This document shows positions 24,845 to 33,374 of a stretch of 64,000 nucleotides of DNA, one piece after another. Each line of letters starts with the position of its first letter. The first letter of the stretch is position 1. Under the pieces are notes generated by a model that saw only the letters and a list, made by a program, of their open reading frames with translations, had not been told where the DNA came from and searched no databases. The position numbers and the translations under genes were made by a program. The DNA is from SURF-21 sp964529285 (GTDB lineage Bacteria > Actinomycetota > Geothermincolia > Geothermincolales > RBG-13-55-18), in contig CAZGWK010000005.1 in assembly GCA_964529285.1 (NCBI GenBank), positions 33,327 to 97,326 of the forward strand. Direction: 5' to 3'.

Positions 24845-27370
24845 TCAATCGCAGCCCATGCTCGCCGAGCCGCCGGTGATGCCGCTGTAGTCGAAATACA
24901 TGGCCCGCTCCACGATCACCGGCACGCCGTTGGCGGAGTAGAGGGACACGGAAACGTCGCCGGGCGCGGTGATGTCGTTGAGGAAGACGGTCGTGCGCGA
25001 ACCCGGCTTCAACTGGTAGGTACGGGTGGAAGCGATTCCCGCGCCTCCCATGAAGGCCATGCGTATATCGGCCGACTCGTAGGGGCTGGTGTTCTGTATG
25101 AGTATCCAGGTCTCGAAACCCGCCCCCGTGTAACCCTCCGCGAGGTCCCAGCGTTCCGCCGGGTATCTCGCGCCGCCGGTGCAGTGGCCCCCGTCCCAGG
25201 CGCCGCGGTAGTCGAAGTACATGGCCCGCTCGGCCAGCAGGCCTTCCCCGCCGGAGGAGACCTTGATGGCCACCTCGCGGTCGGGAGCCTCGCGGTTGAC
25301 GTGAACGGAATACCTGCTCCTGGCCCTGACTATGTAGTTGGCCTGCATCTGTGCCCCATCGGTGAAGCGGTAGGTCACCGTAGCCGTGCGGTCTGAGCTG
25401 GACGGGTTATAGAGGAGCAGCCACTCGTCGAAGCTCGGCCCCGTGTAGCCTTCCGCGAAGAACCAGGTGGCGGAGGGTGAGGGTGAGCCCGTAGTACAGT
25501 GACCGCCCCTGCGCCCGTCGTAGTCGAAGTACATGGCACGCTCGGCTACCGCTCCGTAGCTCGTCTCCACCCTGGCGGAGACGTCCTTGCCGGGAGCCAG
25601 GTCGTTTACGTGTACGGTGAGGCGGGAGGCGGGGAGGAGCCAGTATTCGTAGGTCTGCTCGCCGCCCGTGGCGTCGTAGAGGGTAAGCTGCATCCGGTTG
25701 CTCTTGAACCATGGGTTCAGAACGAGGATGTACTCGTCGAAGCCGTCACCGGTGTAACCCTCCGCGAAATACCAGGTGGTCGAGAGGCCCGGGCTTCCCG
25801 GGGTGCAGTGGCCGCCGCATCGGCCGACGCTGTTAAAATACATGGAGCGCTCCACGACTACTCCCACGTCGTTCAACGACGAGATGCACGTGGAGACCTC
25901 ACTGTCGGGAAAGATGGCGTTGAGGTTGAGGGTGAGCCGGCAGCCGCCTCCCAGGTCGTAATACTCCTCCAGGTAGCCGCCGCTGGTATCCACGTATTCT
26001 GCACGCAGGCGAGCTGACTCTTCATTGGGGTTCTGTACGAGAACGTAAGTATGGAAACCGCATCCCGTGTACCCCTCCGCGAGGTACCAGACGCTCTCTC
26101 CCCCCGGCTGCGTCGGGTTCCAGCCGTCGTCACCGGGCTCCGGCTCAGGCTGGGGCTCCGGCTGCTCTCCGCTCACCGCCGCAAAGGCGTTCACTTTGCC
26201 GTGCCCGTAGCTCGTGTCGAAGCCGGGGCTTCCCAGGTCCGTCGCTCCATTCTTCAAGGCCTGCTCCACCTGGTATGCGCCGTATCCGGGGTGCGCCGCC
26301 AGGACCAGGGAGGCGCATCCCGCCACTACCGGCGAGGCCATGGAAGTCCCGCTCATCTTGCCGTATCCTCCCGGTACAGTGGAGAGTATGGAGACGCCCG
26401 GGGCGGTGAGGTCCAGGGCCGATCCCCGATTAGAGAAATATGCCAGGGAGTCGTTTGACTCCAGGGCACCCACGGCTATGACGTGGTCGCAGGCGGCGGG
26501 GTAGCTCACACTCGTTGCCTCGTTGCCGGAGGCCGCCACCATAACCACGCCCTTGTTATGGGCGTAGTTGACCGCTTCGCTGAGGGTGTAGGAGTAGTCG
26601 GGGCTGCCCAGGCTCATGTTGATGACCTCGGCCCCGTTGTCCGCGGCGTAGCGTATGCCCGCCGCTACGTCCGAATCGTAGCCCGATCCCTGGGAGTCGA
26701 GGACCTTCAGGGGCATGATGCGGACCTTCCAGTCCACCCCCGCGACGCCGCTGGAGTTGTCCCCAGCCGCGGCGGCGATGCCGGCTACGTGGGTGCCGTG
26801 ACCGTGGTCATCCATGGGGTCCGTGTTGCGGTCAACGTAGTTGTATCCCGCCACGCATCTGCCCTCCAGGTCCTCGTGGTCGTAGTCAACCCCGGTGTCG
26901 ATGACCGCTAAGGTGACATCGTTCGAACCGGTGGTCACGTCCCAGGCCTGGGGGGTGGAGATGGAGGGAAGATGCCACTGCTCCGAATACCTGGGGTCGT
27001 CCGGCGTGTAGGAGGCGGAGACAACGTGGTCGTCCTCCACGAAAGAGGTGAAGGGAAGCGACCCCAACAGTTCCTTGAGGCCTGGCAGGTCCGGAATGTC
27101 GGGCAGCCTGATGAGGGCTACGTTGGGCAGGAGAAGTTCTGGCCCCTCCCAGTCCGGGAGAGCGGACAGCAGGCCTTCGACGGTGGTGCGTAGAGCGGAG
27201 AGCTCGCTGTGCGTGGCCGCCTGTCTGAACCCCACGAGGATGCGGGCTTCCCGAGATTGATATTCGGGCTGGCCCGCGGATAAGGCGGGGGAGGCGAGGA
27301 TGAATACGAGAAAGAGCGAAAAAAAGATGGCGGGGAAGAACATGCCCTTATGACAATTTTGAGACCTCAT
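24845..27370 (-). CDS. Secreted subtilisin-like (S8) serine protease with four AEGYTG repeats
   Basis: Exported protease. Signal peptide FFPAIFFSLFLVFILASPALSAG; propeptide to about residue 115; catalytic triad in VIDTGVDYDHEDL (Asp), DHGHGTHVAGIAA (His) and GTSMASPVVAG (Ser), with the oxyanion Asn in VVAASGNEATS. After a PEPQPEPEPG linker come four copies of a roughly 105-residue module beginning WYLAEGYTG, WYFAEGYTG, WFFAEGYTG and WDLAEGYTG (about residues 428, 533, 636 and 741), each ending with ERAMYFDYxGxxGGH-like text. The same module occurs in the M28 peptidase near 48-50 kb. The ATG chosen gives a normal signal peptide; no membrane anchor or sorting signal follows the repeats. Confidence 0.93.
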   Translation of the reverse strand: MRSQNCHKGMFFPAIFFSLFLVFILASPALSAGQPEYQSREARILVGFRQAATHSELSALRTTVEGLLSALPDWEGPELLLPNVALIRLPDIPDLPGLKELLGSLPFTSFVEDDHVVSASYTPDDPRYSEQWHLPSISTPQAWDVTTGSNDVTLAVIDTGVDYDHEDLEGRCVAGYNYVDRNTDPMDDHGHGTHVAGIAAAAGDNSSGVAGVDWKVRIMPLKVLDSQGSGYDSDVAAGIRYAADNGAEVINMSLGSPDYSYTLSEAVNYAHNKGVVMVAASGNEATSVSYPAACDHVIAVGALESNDSLAYFSNRGSALDLTAPGVSILSTVPGGYGKMSGTSMASPVVAGCASLVLAAHPGYGAYQVEQALKNGATDLGSPGFDTSYGHGKVNAFAAVSGEQPEPQPEPEPGDDGWNPTQPGGESVWYLAEGYTGCGFHTYVLVQNPNEESARLRAEYVDTSGGYLEEYYDLGGGCRLTLNLNAIFPDSEVSTCISSLNDVGVVVERSMYFNSVGRCGGHCTPGSPGLSTTWYFAEGYTGDGFDEYILVLNPWFKSNRMQLTLYDATGGEQTYEYWLLPASRLTVHVNDLAPGKDVSARVETSYGAVAERAMYFDYDGRRGGHCTTGSPSPSATWFFAEGYTGPSFDEWLLLYNPSSSDRTATVTYRFTDGAQMQANYIVRARSRYSVHVNREAPDREVAIKVSSGGEGLLAERAMYFDYRGAWDGGHCTGGARYPAERWDLAEGYTGAGFETWILIQNTSPYESADIRMAFMGGAGIASTRTYQLKPGSRTTVFLNDITAPGDVSVSLYSANGVPVIVERAMYFDYSGITGGSASMGCD

Positions 27371-27582
27371 CTTGCGAACACCTCGTTGTGAAGCTTTCCA
27401 TAGAAAAGGGCTTGTGTGGTCTACCGTTTGCGTCCTCTTCCCCGCAAGTAGATAATCGGGAAACGTCCGCTCATTCTTGAGACATAAAAAGGTGATTATG
27501 TCGGGTTTAGTGACCTACATCATTGATGATGGTATCGTACAGGGATATATTTGCTGTATTATCGTATATACAGGAGGTTGAA

Positions 27583-27786
27583 ATGCCGATTTTCGAGTAT
27601 CGATGTGAGGAATGCGGGCATCGTTTCGATGCCTTTTTCCGCCGCGCCGAGGATGCGGATACCGAGCAGCTGCAATGCGAAAAATGTGGATCGCATAGTG
27701 TAAAGAAGATGTTCTCCGTCATCGGTATCGGTGGTAGTGCAGACAAGGGTGCTTCATCCGGTATGTGCGGTACCACCTCCACGTGA
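27583..27786 (+). CDS. FmdB-family zinc-ribbon protein
   Basis: Small (67-residue) regulatory zinc ribbon: MPIFEYRCEECGHRFDAFFR with CxxC, then LQCEKCGSHSVKKMFSVIG giving the second CxxC. The family's usual length and the CAGGAGG six bases before this ATG fix the start; 20 upstream codons in frame are non-coding. The C-terminal GSADKGASSGMCGTTST tail is Ser/Gly-rich, as in most members. Function in the family is poorly defined (putative regulator). Confidence 0.9.
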   Translation: MPIFEYRCEECGHRFDAFFRRAEDADTEQLQCEKCGSHSVKKMFSVIGIGGSADKGASSGMCGTTST

Positions 27787-27799
27787 AGCCCGTGGTAAA

Positions 27800-27814
27800 G
27801 GCCCGGTCCGGGCC
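27800..27814 (+). terminator. GC hairpin between FmdB-like gene and microprotein
   Basis: GGCCCGG-T-CCGGGCC, a perfect seven-base stem with a single-base centre and no U-tract. It could pause transcription or cover the ribosome site of the following small reading frame. Confidence 0.3.
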
Positions 27815-27819
27815 AGGGG

Positions 27820-27915
27820 ATGAGTAAGATGGAATGGTTGATACTGGTTATTATCATAGCGGCATGGTTGGTGCTTAGCGGTCTTATCCTGCCGCGGCTT
27901 GGGGTACCTACGTGA
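27820..27915 (+). CDS. Candidate 31-residue single-helix membrane microprotein
   Basis: Short frame reading MSKMEWLILVIIIAAWLVLS followed by GLILPRLGVPT. The central 20 residues form one ideal transmembrane helix starting at a tryptophan and ending before a basic residue. It starts 33 bases after the FmdB-like gene on the same strand; GGGGATGAG precedes the second ATG (27829). Sequence is more AT-rich than its surroundings. No function can be assigned. Confidence 0.4.
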   Translation: MSKMEWLILVIIIAAWLVLSGLILPRLGVPT

Positions 27916-27975
27916 CTATCCGGCGCCTGCCGCGTGCGGCACGAGGAAGACGAGGAAAAGGACGACCCCTCCTAA

Positions 27976-28009
27976 GTCAACATTTTGGGGTCAGGTCTCA
28001 AATGTTGAC
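27976..28009. repeat. GGGGTCAG-core inverted repeat, copy A
   Basis: Ten-base arms GTCAACATTT / AAATGTTGAC enclosing TGGGGTCAGGTCTC. An almost exact reverse-complement copy lies at 29116-29148. Confidence 0.75.
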
Positions 28010-28069
28010 CTTCATGTTCGCATCATGGTTTTCAGCAGCCGAATGAGCCAAGAGCGAATAAACGTTAAC

Positions 28070-28092
28070 GTCAACATTTAAGACCTGACCCC
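28070..28092. repeat. GGGGTCAG-family half element, copy B
   Basis: GTCAACATTTAAGACCTGAC followed by CCC; matches one arm plus centre of copies A and C but lacks the second arm. Confidence 0.65.
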
Positions 28093-28127
28093 TATCGCTT
28101 GCATCCAGTTCTTTATGCAGATCGCGC

Positions 28128-28988
28128 TCATGCGAGCGGGCCGCGATTCACGGAGGAATGCCTCCCGGTAAGGTCGTAATCTTTCAAGCCTTCCCGGCTC
28201 ACCTTCTTTGAAGGGCACATGTGCAGCGGCTGTCCCGGTCCTTCCGGGATCTGCAGGTCGGCGCGGCTGCCCGTCCCCTGCACCAGGCCGGTGACCGCAT
28301 ATGCGCAGCGGATGTTGTCGTGCAGCGCGTAGCCCTTCTCTTTACCGCCTATCGAACATGTCTGCATCTCCGTGTCGGAGAATGCATGCACGGGGCAGAT
28401 CTTAACGCACTTGCTCCCGCATGCTTCCGGGACGCACAGCGGCGGGCCGTCGTAGAGGGGAGTCGGCTCCAGCTCCGCAGAAGTGAGCAGGGTATTGAAG
28501 CGCTGCATGGAACCGAACTCCGGGGTGAGGGCGAGGCCGTTGAGCCCGAAATCCGCGATCCCCGCGGCCACCGCCGCATGGCGGTGCGAGAGTTCCGTCA
28601 TGATCTCGCCCGTGACGATGGTATCGTCGAAATACTTGGTCATGCTGCTTATCCAGGTGGGCATGAAGGCCAGGGTCTTGTAGCCCCGATACTCGAGCAG
28701 CTTGGCCATGCGGTTGACCAGGCGTGAGCTCTCCCAGTTGGTGAGACCGTAGCCGTAGAAGAGATATGGCGTATTCGTCTTGTCCGGCTGGTCCCATTCC
28801 CCCCATACGTCCGCCGTCCCCTGGAAGATGTGCAGGCCTATGGACACCACGGACCTGCACTGCGGGAGGAAGTCGGTGGGTCTGTGCCCTTGCGGAGCCT
28901 CGCTGAAGCGCTCCACCGGTGCGATGCCGACCAGGTCGGCACCCCAATCGAGAAAGGTATCCACCACTTTCAAGGTAAGCTTATCCAT
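28128..28988 (-). CDS. QueG/COG1600-like 4Fe-4S reductase homologue
   Basis: Resembles the epoxyqueuosine-reductase/reductive-dehalogenase-related fold: N-terminal GADLVGIAPVERF, central DFGLNGLALTPEFGSMQRFN (corrinoid-proximal region in QueG), and a cysteine cluster CVPEACGSKCVKICPVHAFS with later single cysteines. QueG has two full 4Fe-4S motifs; here the second is not a clean CxxCxxCxxxCP, so it is probably a non-canonical relative rather than true QueG. The gene stands alone and is bordered on both sides by copies of the GGGGTCAG inverted repeat. RBS AAGGGGG precedes the ATG. Confidence 0.75.
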   Translation of the reverse strand: MDKLTLKVVDTFLDWGADLVGIAPVERFSEAPQGHRPTDFLPQCRSVVSIGLHIFQGTADVWGEWDQPDKTNTPYLFYGYGLTNWESSRLVNRMAKLLEYRGYKTLAFMPTWISSMTKYFDDTIVTGEIMTELSHRHAAVAAGIADFGLNGLALTPEFGSMQRFNTLLTSAELEPTPLYDGPPLCVPEACGSKCVKICPVHAFSDTEMQTCSIGGKEKGYALHDNIRCAYAVTGLVQGTGSRADLQIPEGPGQPLHMCPSKKVSREGLKDYDLTGRHSSVNRGPLA

Positions 28989-29115
28989 AACGACCCCCTT
29001 CTTTCATGTCCTTACTTTTCGCCGCCCGCCCCGCCACGGTAGTTTCCCTCTGGATATTTTTAACCAGGCCGCATGCGCCTGAAACCTTCTCGCTCTAAAG
29101 GAATACGGGCATAAC

Positions 29116-29148
29116 GTCAACATTTGAGACCTGACCCCAAAATGTTGA
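29116..29148. repeat. GGGGTCAG-core inverted repeat, copy C
   Basis: GTCAACATTT and AAATGTTGA arms around GAGACCTGACCCC; reverse complement of copy A apart from the final base. Lies immediately after the stop of the FAD oxidoreductase. Confidence 0.75.
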
Positions 29149-29159
29149 TGTGGGTTGGT

Positions 29160-30491
29160 TCAGCAGCTGCGCAGGGCGGCTTCGGCTGCGTCGATGCCGC
29201 TGCGCAGGGCGCCGTCAACCGAGGGCATATTCAGGTACTCTCCCGCCAGGAACAGCCCCTTCACATCCCGGTAGCGGTCCCGCTTCAGGCTGTACATCTC
29301 CCTGAGCATGCCGGGCGGGGAGAGGCACACTGCCTCGTCCCAGCGGTAGATCTCGGAGAAGAAAGGCTCCTCGGGCAGGGAGGGGATGAAGCGTTTTATC
29401 TCTCCCTTGAGGCGGGAGAAGACGTCCGCGTCCGGCATAGCGTTGAGCTCGAAGGCGTGTTTGCCGAAGGTGAAACAGTGCACCATCCCGCCCCCCGGCG
29501 GCGTATAGTACGGCGACTTCACCGTGTTATCGGTGAAGCCGGCCATGGAGGTCCCGGCGAGCCGCGGCAGCCCCACCGCGTACCATCCCTCGGGAAGAAG
29601 CCTGTCCTCGAGGCCGAACATCACATGGCAGCAGGCGCTGTAGGTGACCTTCTGCATGGGCTTGCGCAGCCCTTCCGGGAGATCGGGCATGAGCTGCAGG
29701 GCATTCGTCGCGGTGGTAGTGCAGATCACCGCGTCGGCCTCCATCAGACCTTCCGCGGTCTCCACGCCCTTCACCGCGCCTCCCTCGATGACGATGCGCT
29801 TCACCGGAGCGGAAAGGCGCACGGATTCGGCACAATCCTCGTATAGGCGCTCGGCCAAGGCGCCGATGCCGTGTTTCAGGGTGAAAAGCCCGTTGAGGGC
29901 GTACCAGAGCAGGGTGAGGCCGTAGCCCGCTCCCACGTCCTCCGGCTCGCCCAGGGTGAGGCAGGAAGCTACCGGCTGGAAGAGGTACTCCAGGACATCC
30001 TTGCCTCCGCGCCGCAGGGCCAGGTCGGCGAAGCTCTCGTCGTCGAGGTCGAGCATGTTTCCGTAGTCTACGAAATGGAGGTCGCGGCGGCGCCTGAGCA
30101 AAAAGGGCATGATGTGCGCGAACTGCAGCATACCTGCGAGGGAAAGGCCGCGGAAGCGCAGGAGGTCGCGGCGGTTGTGCCACAATACGCGGGGGTCGAG
30201 TCCGGCTACGGCCGGATATAGTTTACCGTTCCTCGCTATGGCTACCTTGAAGGGGAAGGAGACGATATCGTCTCCAAGTCCGAGTTCGCGGCAGAGACCG
30301 AAGGTGGTGTCGTAGAACTTGAAAAAGAACTGCGCGCCCAGGTCCATGGTGTATCCGTCCCTGCGCGCTCCCGCGATGCGGCCCCCGGCCGTGTCCTTGG
30401 ACTCAAGGGCCACTACCTCGGCCCCCCTCCTGCGCAGGGTGCGGGTTGCTGCCAGGCCGGATGTGCCGGCTCCCACTACGATGATCTTCAT
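29160..30491 (-). CDS. FAD-dependent amine oxidase/protoporphyrinogen oxidase-like oxidoreductase
   Basis: Flavoprotein with an N-terminal Rossmann motif MKIIVVGAGTSGLAATRTLR, the second FAD signature VVALESKDTAGGRIAGARRDGYTMDLGAQFF, and C-terminal GLFLAGEYLNMPSVDGALRSGIDAA, the FAD-closing motif of the amine-oxidase/HemY family. 443 residues is standard. LHGIGALAERL-type text (KHGIGALAERL) is the usual substrate-domain motif. Substrate is not evident; no haem genes are nearby. It stands alone on the minus strand. Confidence 0.87.
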   Translation of the reverse strand: MKIIVVGAGTSGLAATRTLRRRGAEVVALESKDTAGGRIAGARRDGYTMDLGAQFFFKFYDTTFGLCRELGLGDDIVSFPFKVAIARNGKLYPAVAGLDPRVLWHNRRDLLRFRGLSLAGMLQFAHIMPFLLRRRRDLHFVDYGNMLDLDDESFADLALRRGGKDVLEYLFQPVASCLTLGEPEDVGAGYGLTLLWYALNGLFTLKHGIGALAERLYEDCAESVRLSAPVKRIVIEGGAVKGVETAEGLMEADAVICTTTATNALQLMPDLPEGLRKPMQKVTYSACCHVMFGLEDRLLPEGWYAVGLPRLAGTSMAGFTDNTVKSPYYTPPGGGMVHCFTFGKHAFELNAMPDADVFSRLKGEIKRFIPSLPEEPFFSEIYRWDEAVCLSPPGMLREMYSLKRDRYRDVKGLFLAGEYLNMPSVDGALRSGIDAAEAALRSC

Positions 30492-30679
30492 GACGTCCCT
30501 CCCGGGTAGAAACGTTGTATCTTGTCGGGTCAGATTATTATAACAAGGAGTGTCGGAGATGGATGAACAAGGGTGTCGGAGTAGCGGGGGCTTTTACTTA
30601 GCCCCCCGTTCCACATGAGCGCTCTTTCGCAAGGCTACTGCCTTTGCGGCTACTCCTCTCTGCCGGGTTGTTTATTTGT

Positions 30680-32062
30680 TTATTCTTCTCTCTTCTCCGG
30701 ATCGCCGGTCCTTTCATCACCCGCAGCCGGCTCCTCATCAGTTCCTTCGCCACCCGCAGCCTTTTCCTCCGAGCCTTCCGGGGGCGCGGGCGACCGCACG
30801 AGCTCTATCACCACCAGGTAAACCAGGAAAGCGATAGCGGAACCGATCACCGCTCCCGCCGTCACCTTCGGCAGCAGCAGGAGGATGAAAAGGATCAGGA
30901 CCAGTCCGCCTATGCGCAGCGCCATCTTGTGGGCGTCTACGAACTTGCCCGCCGGCCCCGGCTCCTTCACGCCCCTGCGGCGGCGGTCCTGCCAGGCTGC
31001 GAAGAGGCTGGCCGTCCTGGTGCGCAGCCATACCGCCCAACGGTAGGGGCCCGCTACCGCAGCTCCCATGGAGACCACCACGCCCAGGGCGAGGATGCCC
31101 GCCAGTATCTGCGTAAGGTTACTTACGACCCCGGCCCAGACCACCTGTGCCGCAGAGAGGTTTACCGGTACCTTTATCTGGTCCATGAGGTAACTCTCGG
31201 CGTAATTGAGCCCGATGAGGGAGATGGCCATGGCCAGCGCCAGGGCGATGCCGGATACCACGAGGAATCTCCTGCGGTCCGTCGAGATCAGCACCGCGGC
31301 CACGAGGAGGAGGATGGCAAGCGCCGGCAGGACCCAGTTGAGGGTGTCCAGGAGATGGACCATGCCCTGGACCATACCCAGTTCGTCGGCGGTGAAGAGC
31401 ACCACCGCTCCCGCGTCAGCCGGCACGGGTACCCTGTCGAGGAAGGTCAGGCCGGCATCGACCAGCCGGGCTTTCAACTCCACGAGGAGGTCCCCGATGT
31501 CCAGGACGATATCTCCCTCTTCGGATACTGCGAGAGCGCCCTCTCCCCTCACGGAGGCTACGGCCGTGGAGTGGGAAAAACGCAGCATCTTCTCCCATAC
31601 CCAGTAGAACTGGTCGCTCTGGAGGATGGCCTTGGCCGTCCTCCGTGCAAGGGTATCGACGCCGCTGGTTATAGGACCGGCAATAAATGTGATCTCGTCA
31701 GGGAGCACCCGCTCCAGGCGCTCCTGTACGTCGAGTTCCTCCACCAGCCTGAAAGCCGCCCTTTCGGCTATCGCCTGTGCTACCTCGTCCTCTCTGATCA
31801 GCGGCGCCACCGTGTCCACGAACCTATCGGTGTCCATGAGGTAATCGTGGGCCCAGGAGGCCGGGCCTGCGGCAATGGCCATGATAAAGGCGAGAACCAC
31901 CAGGATCCAGGCCACCAGGTTGCGCCAGGGGAAGGGCTTGCGCTCCTTGGCTTTCTTTCCCTGCAGTTCCGCCTGCAGCGCAACCTTCTCCGCCTTCAGC
32001 CTCTCGACTTCCGCCCTGAGCCGTTCTTCGCTCTCCTCCGTATCGGGCCTTTCACCGTTCAT
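30680..32062 (-). CDS. Actinobacterial-type multipass membrane protein with N-terminal coiled coil
   Basis: Unrecognised function. Residues 9-45 form a Glu/Lys/Leu coiled coil; one helix follows (LVAWILVVLAFIMAIAAG), then a large extracytoplasmic segment (about 70-240: DTDRFVDTVAPLIREDEVAQAIAE resembles conserved actinobacterial integral membrane proteins), and three to four more helices (VLPALAILLLVAAVLI; FLVVSGIALALAMAISLIGL; ILALGVVVSMGAAVA; VLILFILLLLPKVTAGAVIG). The C-terminus is an acidic Glu/Gly-rich tail. Monocistronic; short gap to the GAP-family gene upstream. Confidence 0.78.
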   Translation of the reverse strand: MNGERPDTEESEERLRAEVERLKAEKVALQAELQGKKAKERKPFPWRNLVAWILVVLAFIMAIAAGPASWAHDYLMDTDRFVDTVAPLIREDEVAQAIAERAAFRLVEELDVQERLERVLPDEITFIAGPITSGVDTLARRTAKAILQSDQFYWVWEKMLRFSHSTAVASVRGEGALAVSEEGDIVLDIGDLLVELKARLVDAGLTFLDRVPVPADAGAVVLFTADELGMVQGMVHLLDTLNWVLPALAILLLVAAVLISTDRRRFLVVSGIALALAMAISLIGLNYAESYLMDQIKVPVNLSAAQVVWAGVVSNLTQILAGILALGVVVSMGAAVAGPYRWAVWLRTRTASLFAAWQDRRRRGVKEPGPAGKFVDAHKMALRIGGLVLILFILLLLPKVTAGAVIGSAIAFLVYLVVIELVRSPAPPEGSEEKAAGGEGTDEEPAAGDERTGDPEKREE

Positions 32063-32120
32063 GGCTAAACCTCCGTTTTACTCCCCCTATAGCGGTCTGC
32101 TTTTTTTGGTTACATATCCA

Positions 32121-32795
32121 TCAACTCAAGCCTCCGATGCCCTTGCCCATGAGCACGAAAGCGAATACCAGGAAGAGTACGGCCATCACCGCCGCGTTGT
32201 TGGCAGTCAGCCACGTTTTCCAGGCGTCGAGGGTGCTCTCGGCTCTCTCGCCTGTCAGCTGGTAGGTAAGGACCGGTATGGCCACGGTCAGGCTGGCGAT
32301 GACCACGAAGATGAGCAGGACTATCCAAGGCTCCACTCCGCTCAAGCCCGCCTGGGATATGGCCATCGCCGCAGCCAGGGTGAGGGCGAGGTTCTTGGGA
32401 TTGACGCCCGAGAGCAGAGCGGCCAGGCCCAGGGACTTTCCCGCCGTGAAAGCATCCATGCTTTCCATCCACTTCGGCATGTGCGGATCATCATCCCCCT
32501 TGGGACGTTTCCTCCACTGCCTGAAGGCCCCGAAAAGGAGGAGCAGCCCCAGCACCAGCCTTATGACCGCGGCACCCCTGGAGGGTCCGCTCGAGGTCCC
32601 GATGTCGGCGGCGTTGCCGAGCAGGAGCGCAATGGCGCCCACGGCCGCCATGCCCAGGACCCAGCCGCCTAGAAAGGCCAGGGAGTTACCCCTGGCCTTC
32701 TTGCTGAAGAGCATGAGGATGACCGCGATGATCGGCACCGGGCTGATGGCCACGCCGATGGCCAGGGGCAGGATGTCTCCTATGGCACCGCCCAT
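32121..32795 (-). CDS. GAP/Sap-family (LysE-like) membrane transporter
   Basis: Six-helix membrane protein of the SfLAP/GAP family, known in actinobacteria from transport of surface glycolipids such as sulfolipid-1 and glycopeptidolipid. GVAISPVPIIAVILMLFS is the signature first helix, SGVNPKNLALTLAAAMAI the second-repeat counterpart. 224 residues is normal. Substrate here is unknown; the presence of several glycan/lipid enzymes in the window makes a cell-envelope lipid plausible, but these are not adjacent. Confidence 0.85.
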   Translation of the reverse strand: MGGAIGDILPLAIGVAISPVPIIAVILMLFSKKARGNSLAFLGGWVLGMAAVGAIALLLGNAADIGTSSGPSRGAAVIRLVLGLLLLFGAFRQWRKRPKGDDDPHMPKWMESMDAFTAGKSLGLAALLSGVNPKNLALTLAAAMAISQAGLSGVEPWIVLLIFVVIASLTVAIPVLTYQLTGERAESTLDAWKTWLTANNAAVMAVLFLVFAFVLMGKGIGGLS

Positions 32796-32901
32796 GTTTA
32801 GAACCTCTTACAGTTCATTCGCACACCATTAAAGAGATACGGCCGCCTTCGTTATCGCCACAAATCCGGCGCGGCGCCCACTCACCAGCAAGTCCATTCC
32901 T

Positions 32902-33189
32902 TCAAGCCAGGCGTTCCCGCCTGCTCTTGCTGGCCCCGCCGCTGCTGTATGAGGCGATATCGAGAAGGACTCCCAGAACCACCCAGAGCCAGCGCCACCC
33001 GAAAACGCCGACGCCGGGAAGATAAGCCACTGCATAGAGCAGGGTCGTATAAGGAAGGAATATCAATCCCAGCAGCGGCCACCAGAAGGAAGTGAAAGCG
33101 CGGCTGACGTAGGGAGTGAAGATCCAGACGATAAGAAGCGCCAGGCGTGGCGCGAATACCGCTACGAAAGCGGCGATACAGCAGCACAT
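32902..33189 (-). CDS. Small conserved actinobacterial membrane protein
   Basis: 95 residues beginning MCCCIAAFVAVFAPRLALLI, with three hydrophobic segments (LALLIVWIFTPYV; FWWPLLGLIFLPYTTLLYAV; WLWVVLGVLLDIASY) and a basic tail SKSRRERLA. This pattern (P-R-hydrophobic, WPLLGLIFLPYTTL, DIASY) is familiar from small uncharacterised membrane proteins of actinobacteria. The start was set at the ATG with GAAGGAGGG about ten bases before. No motif suggesting an activity. Confidence 0.75.
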   Translation of the reverse strand: MCCCIAAFVAVFAPRLALLIVWIFTPYVSRAFTSFWWPLLGLIFLPYTTLLYAVAYLPGVGVFGWRWLWVVLGVLLDIASYSSGGASKSRRERLA

Positions 33190-33374
33190 GGTTAACCCGC
33201 CCTCCTTCCCGGCCTTTGCCTGCAACTTAAACGAAATCCGTTTCGGATCACGGCCTTTTATCTACCCCATTATTCCCCTCGCAAGAAAGCGGGAAACCAG
33301 GGACGACCTGCCTTCGCTGAGCGGTTGCATTACGGCAGCAGCCGCGTCCCGGCCGCAAGTCGTGCGGCGCCGTC

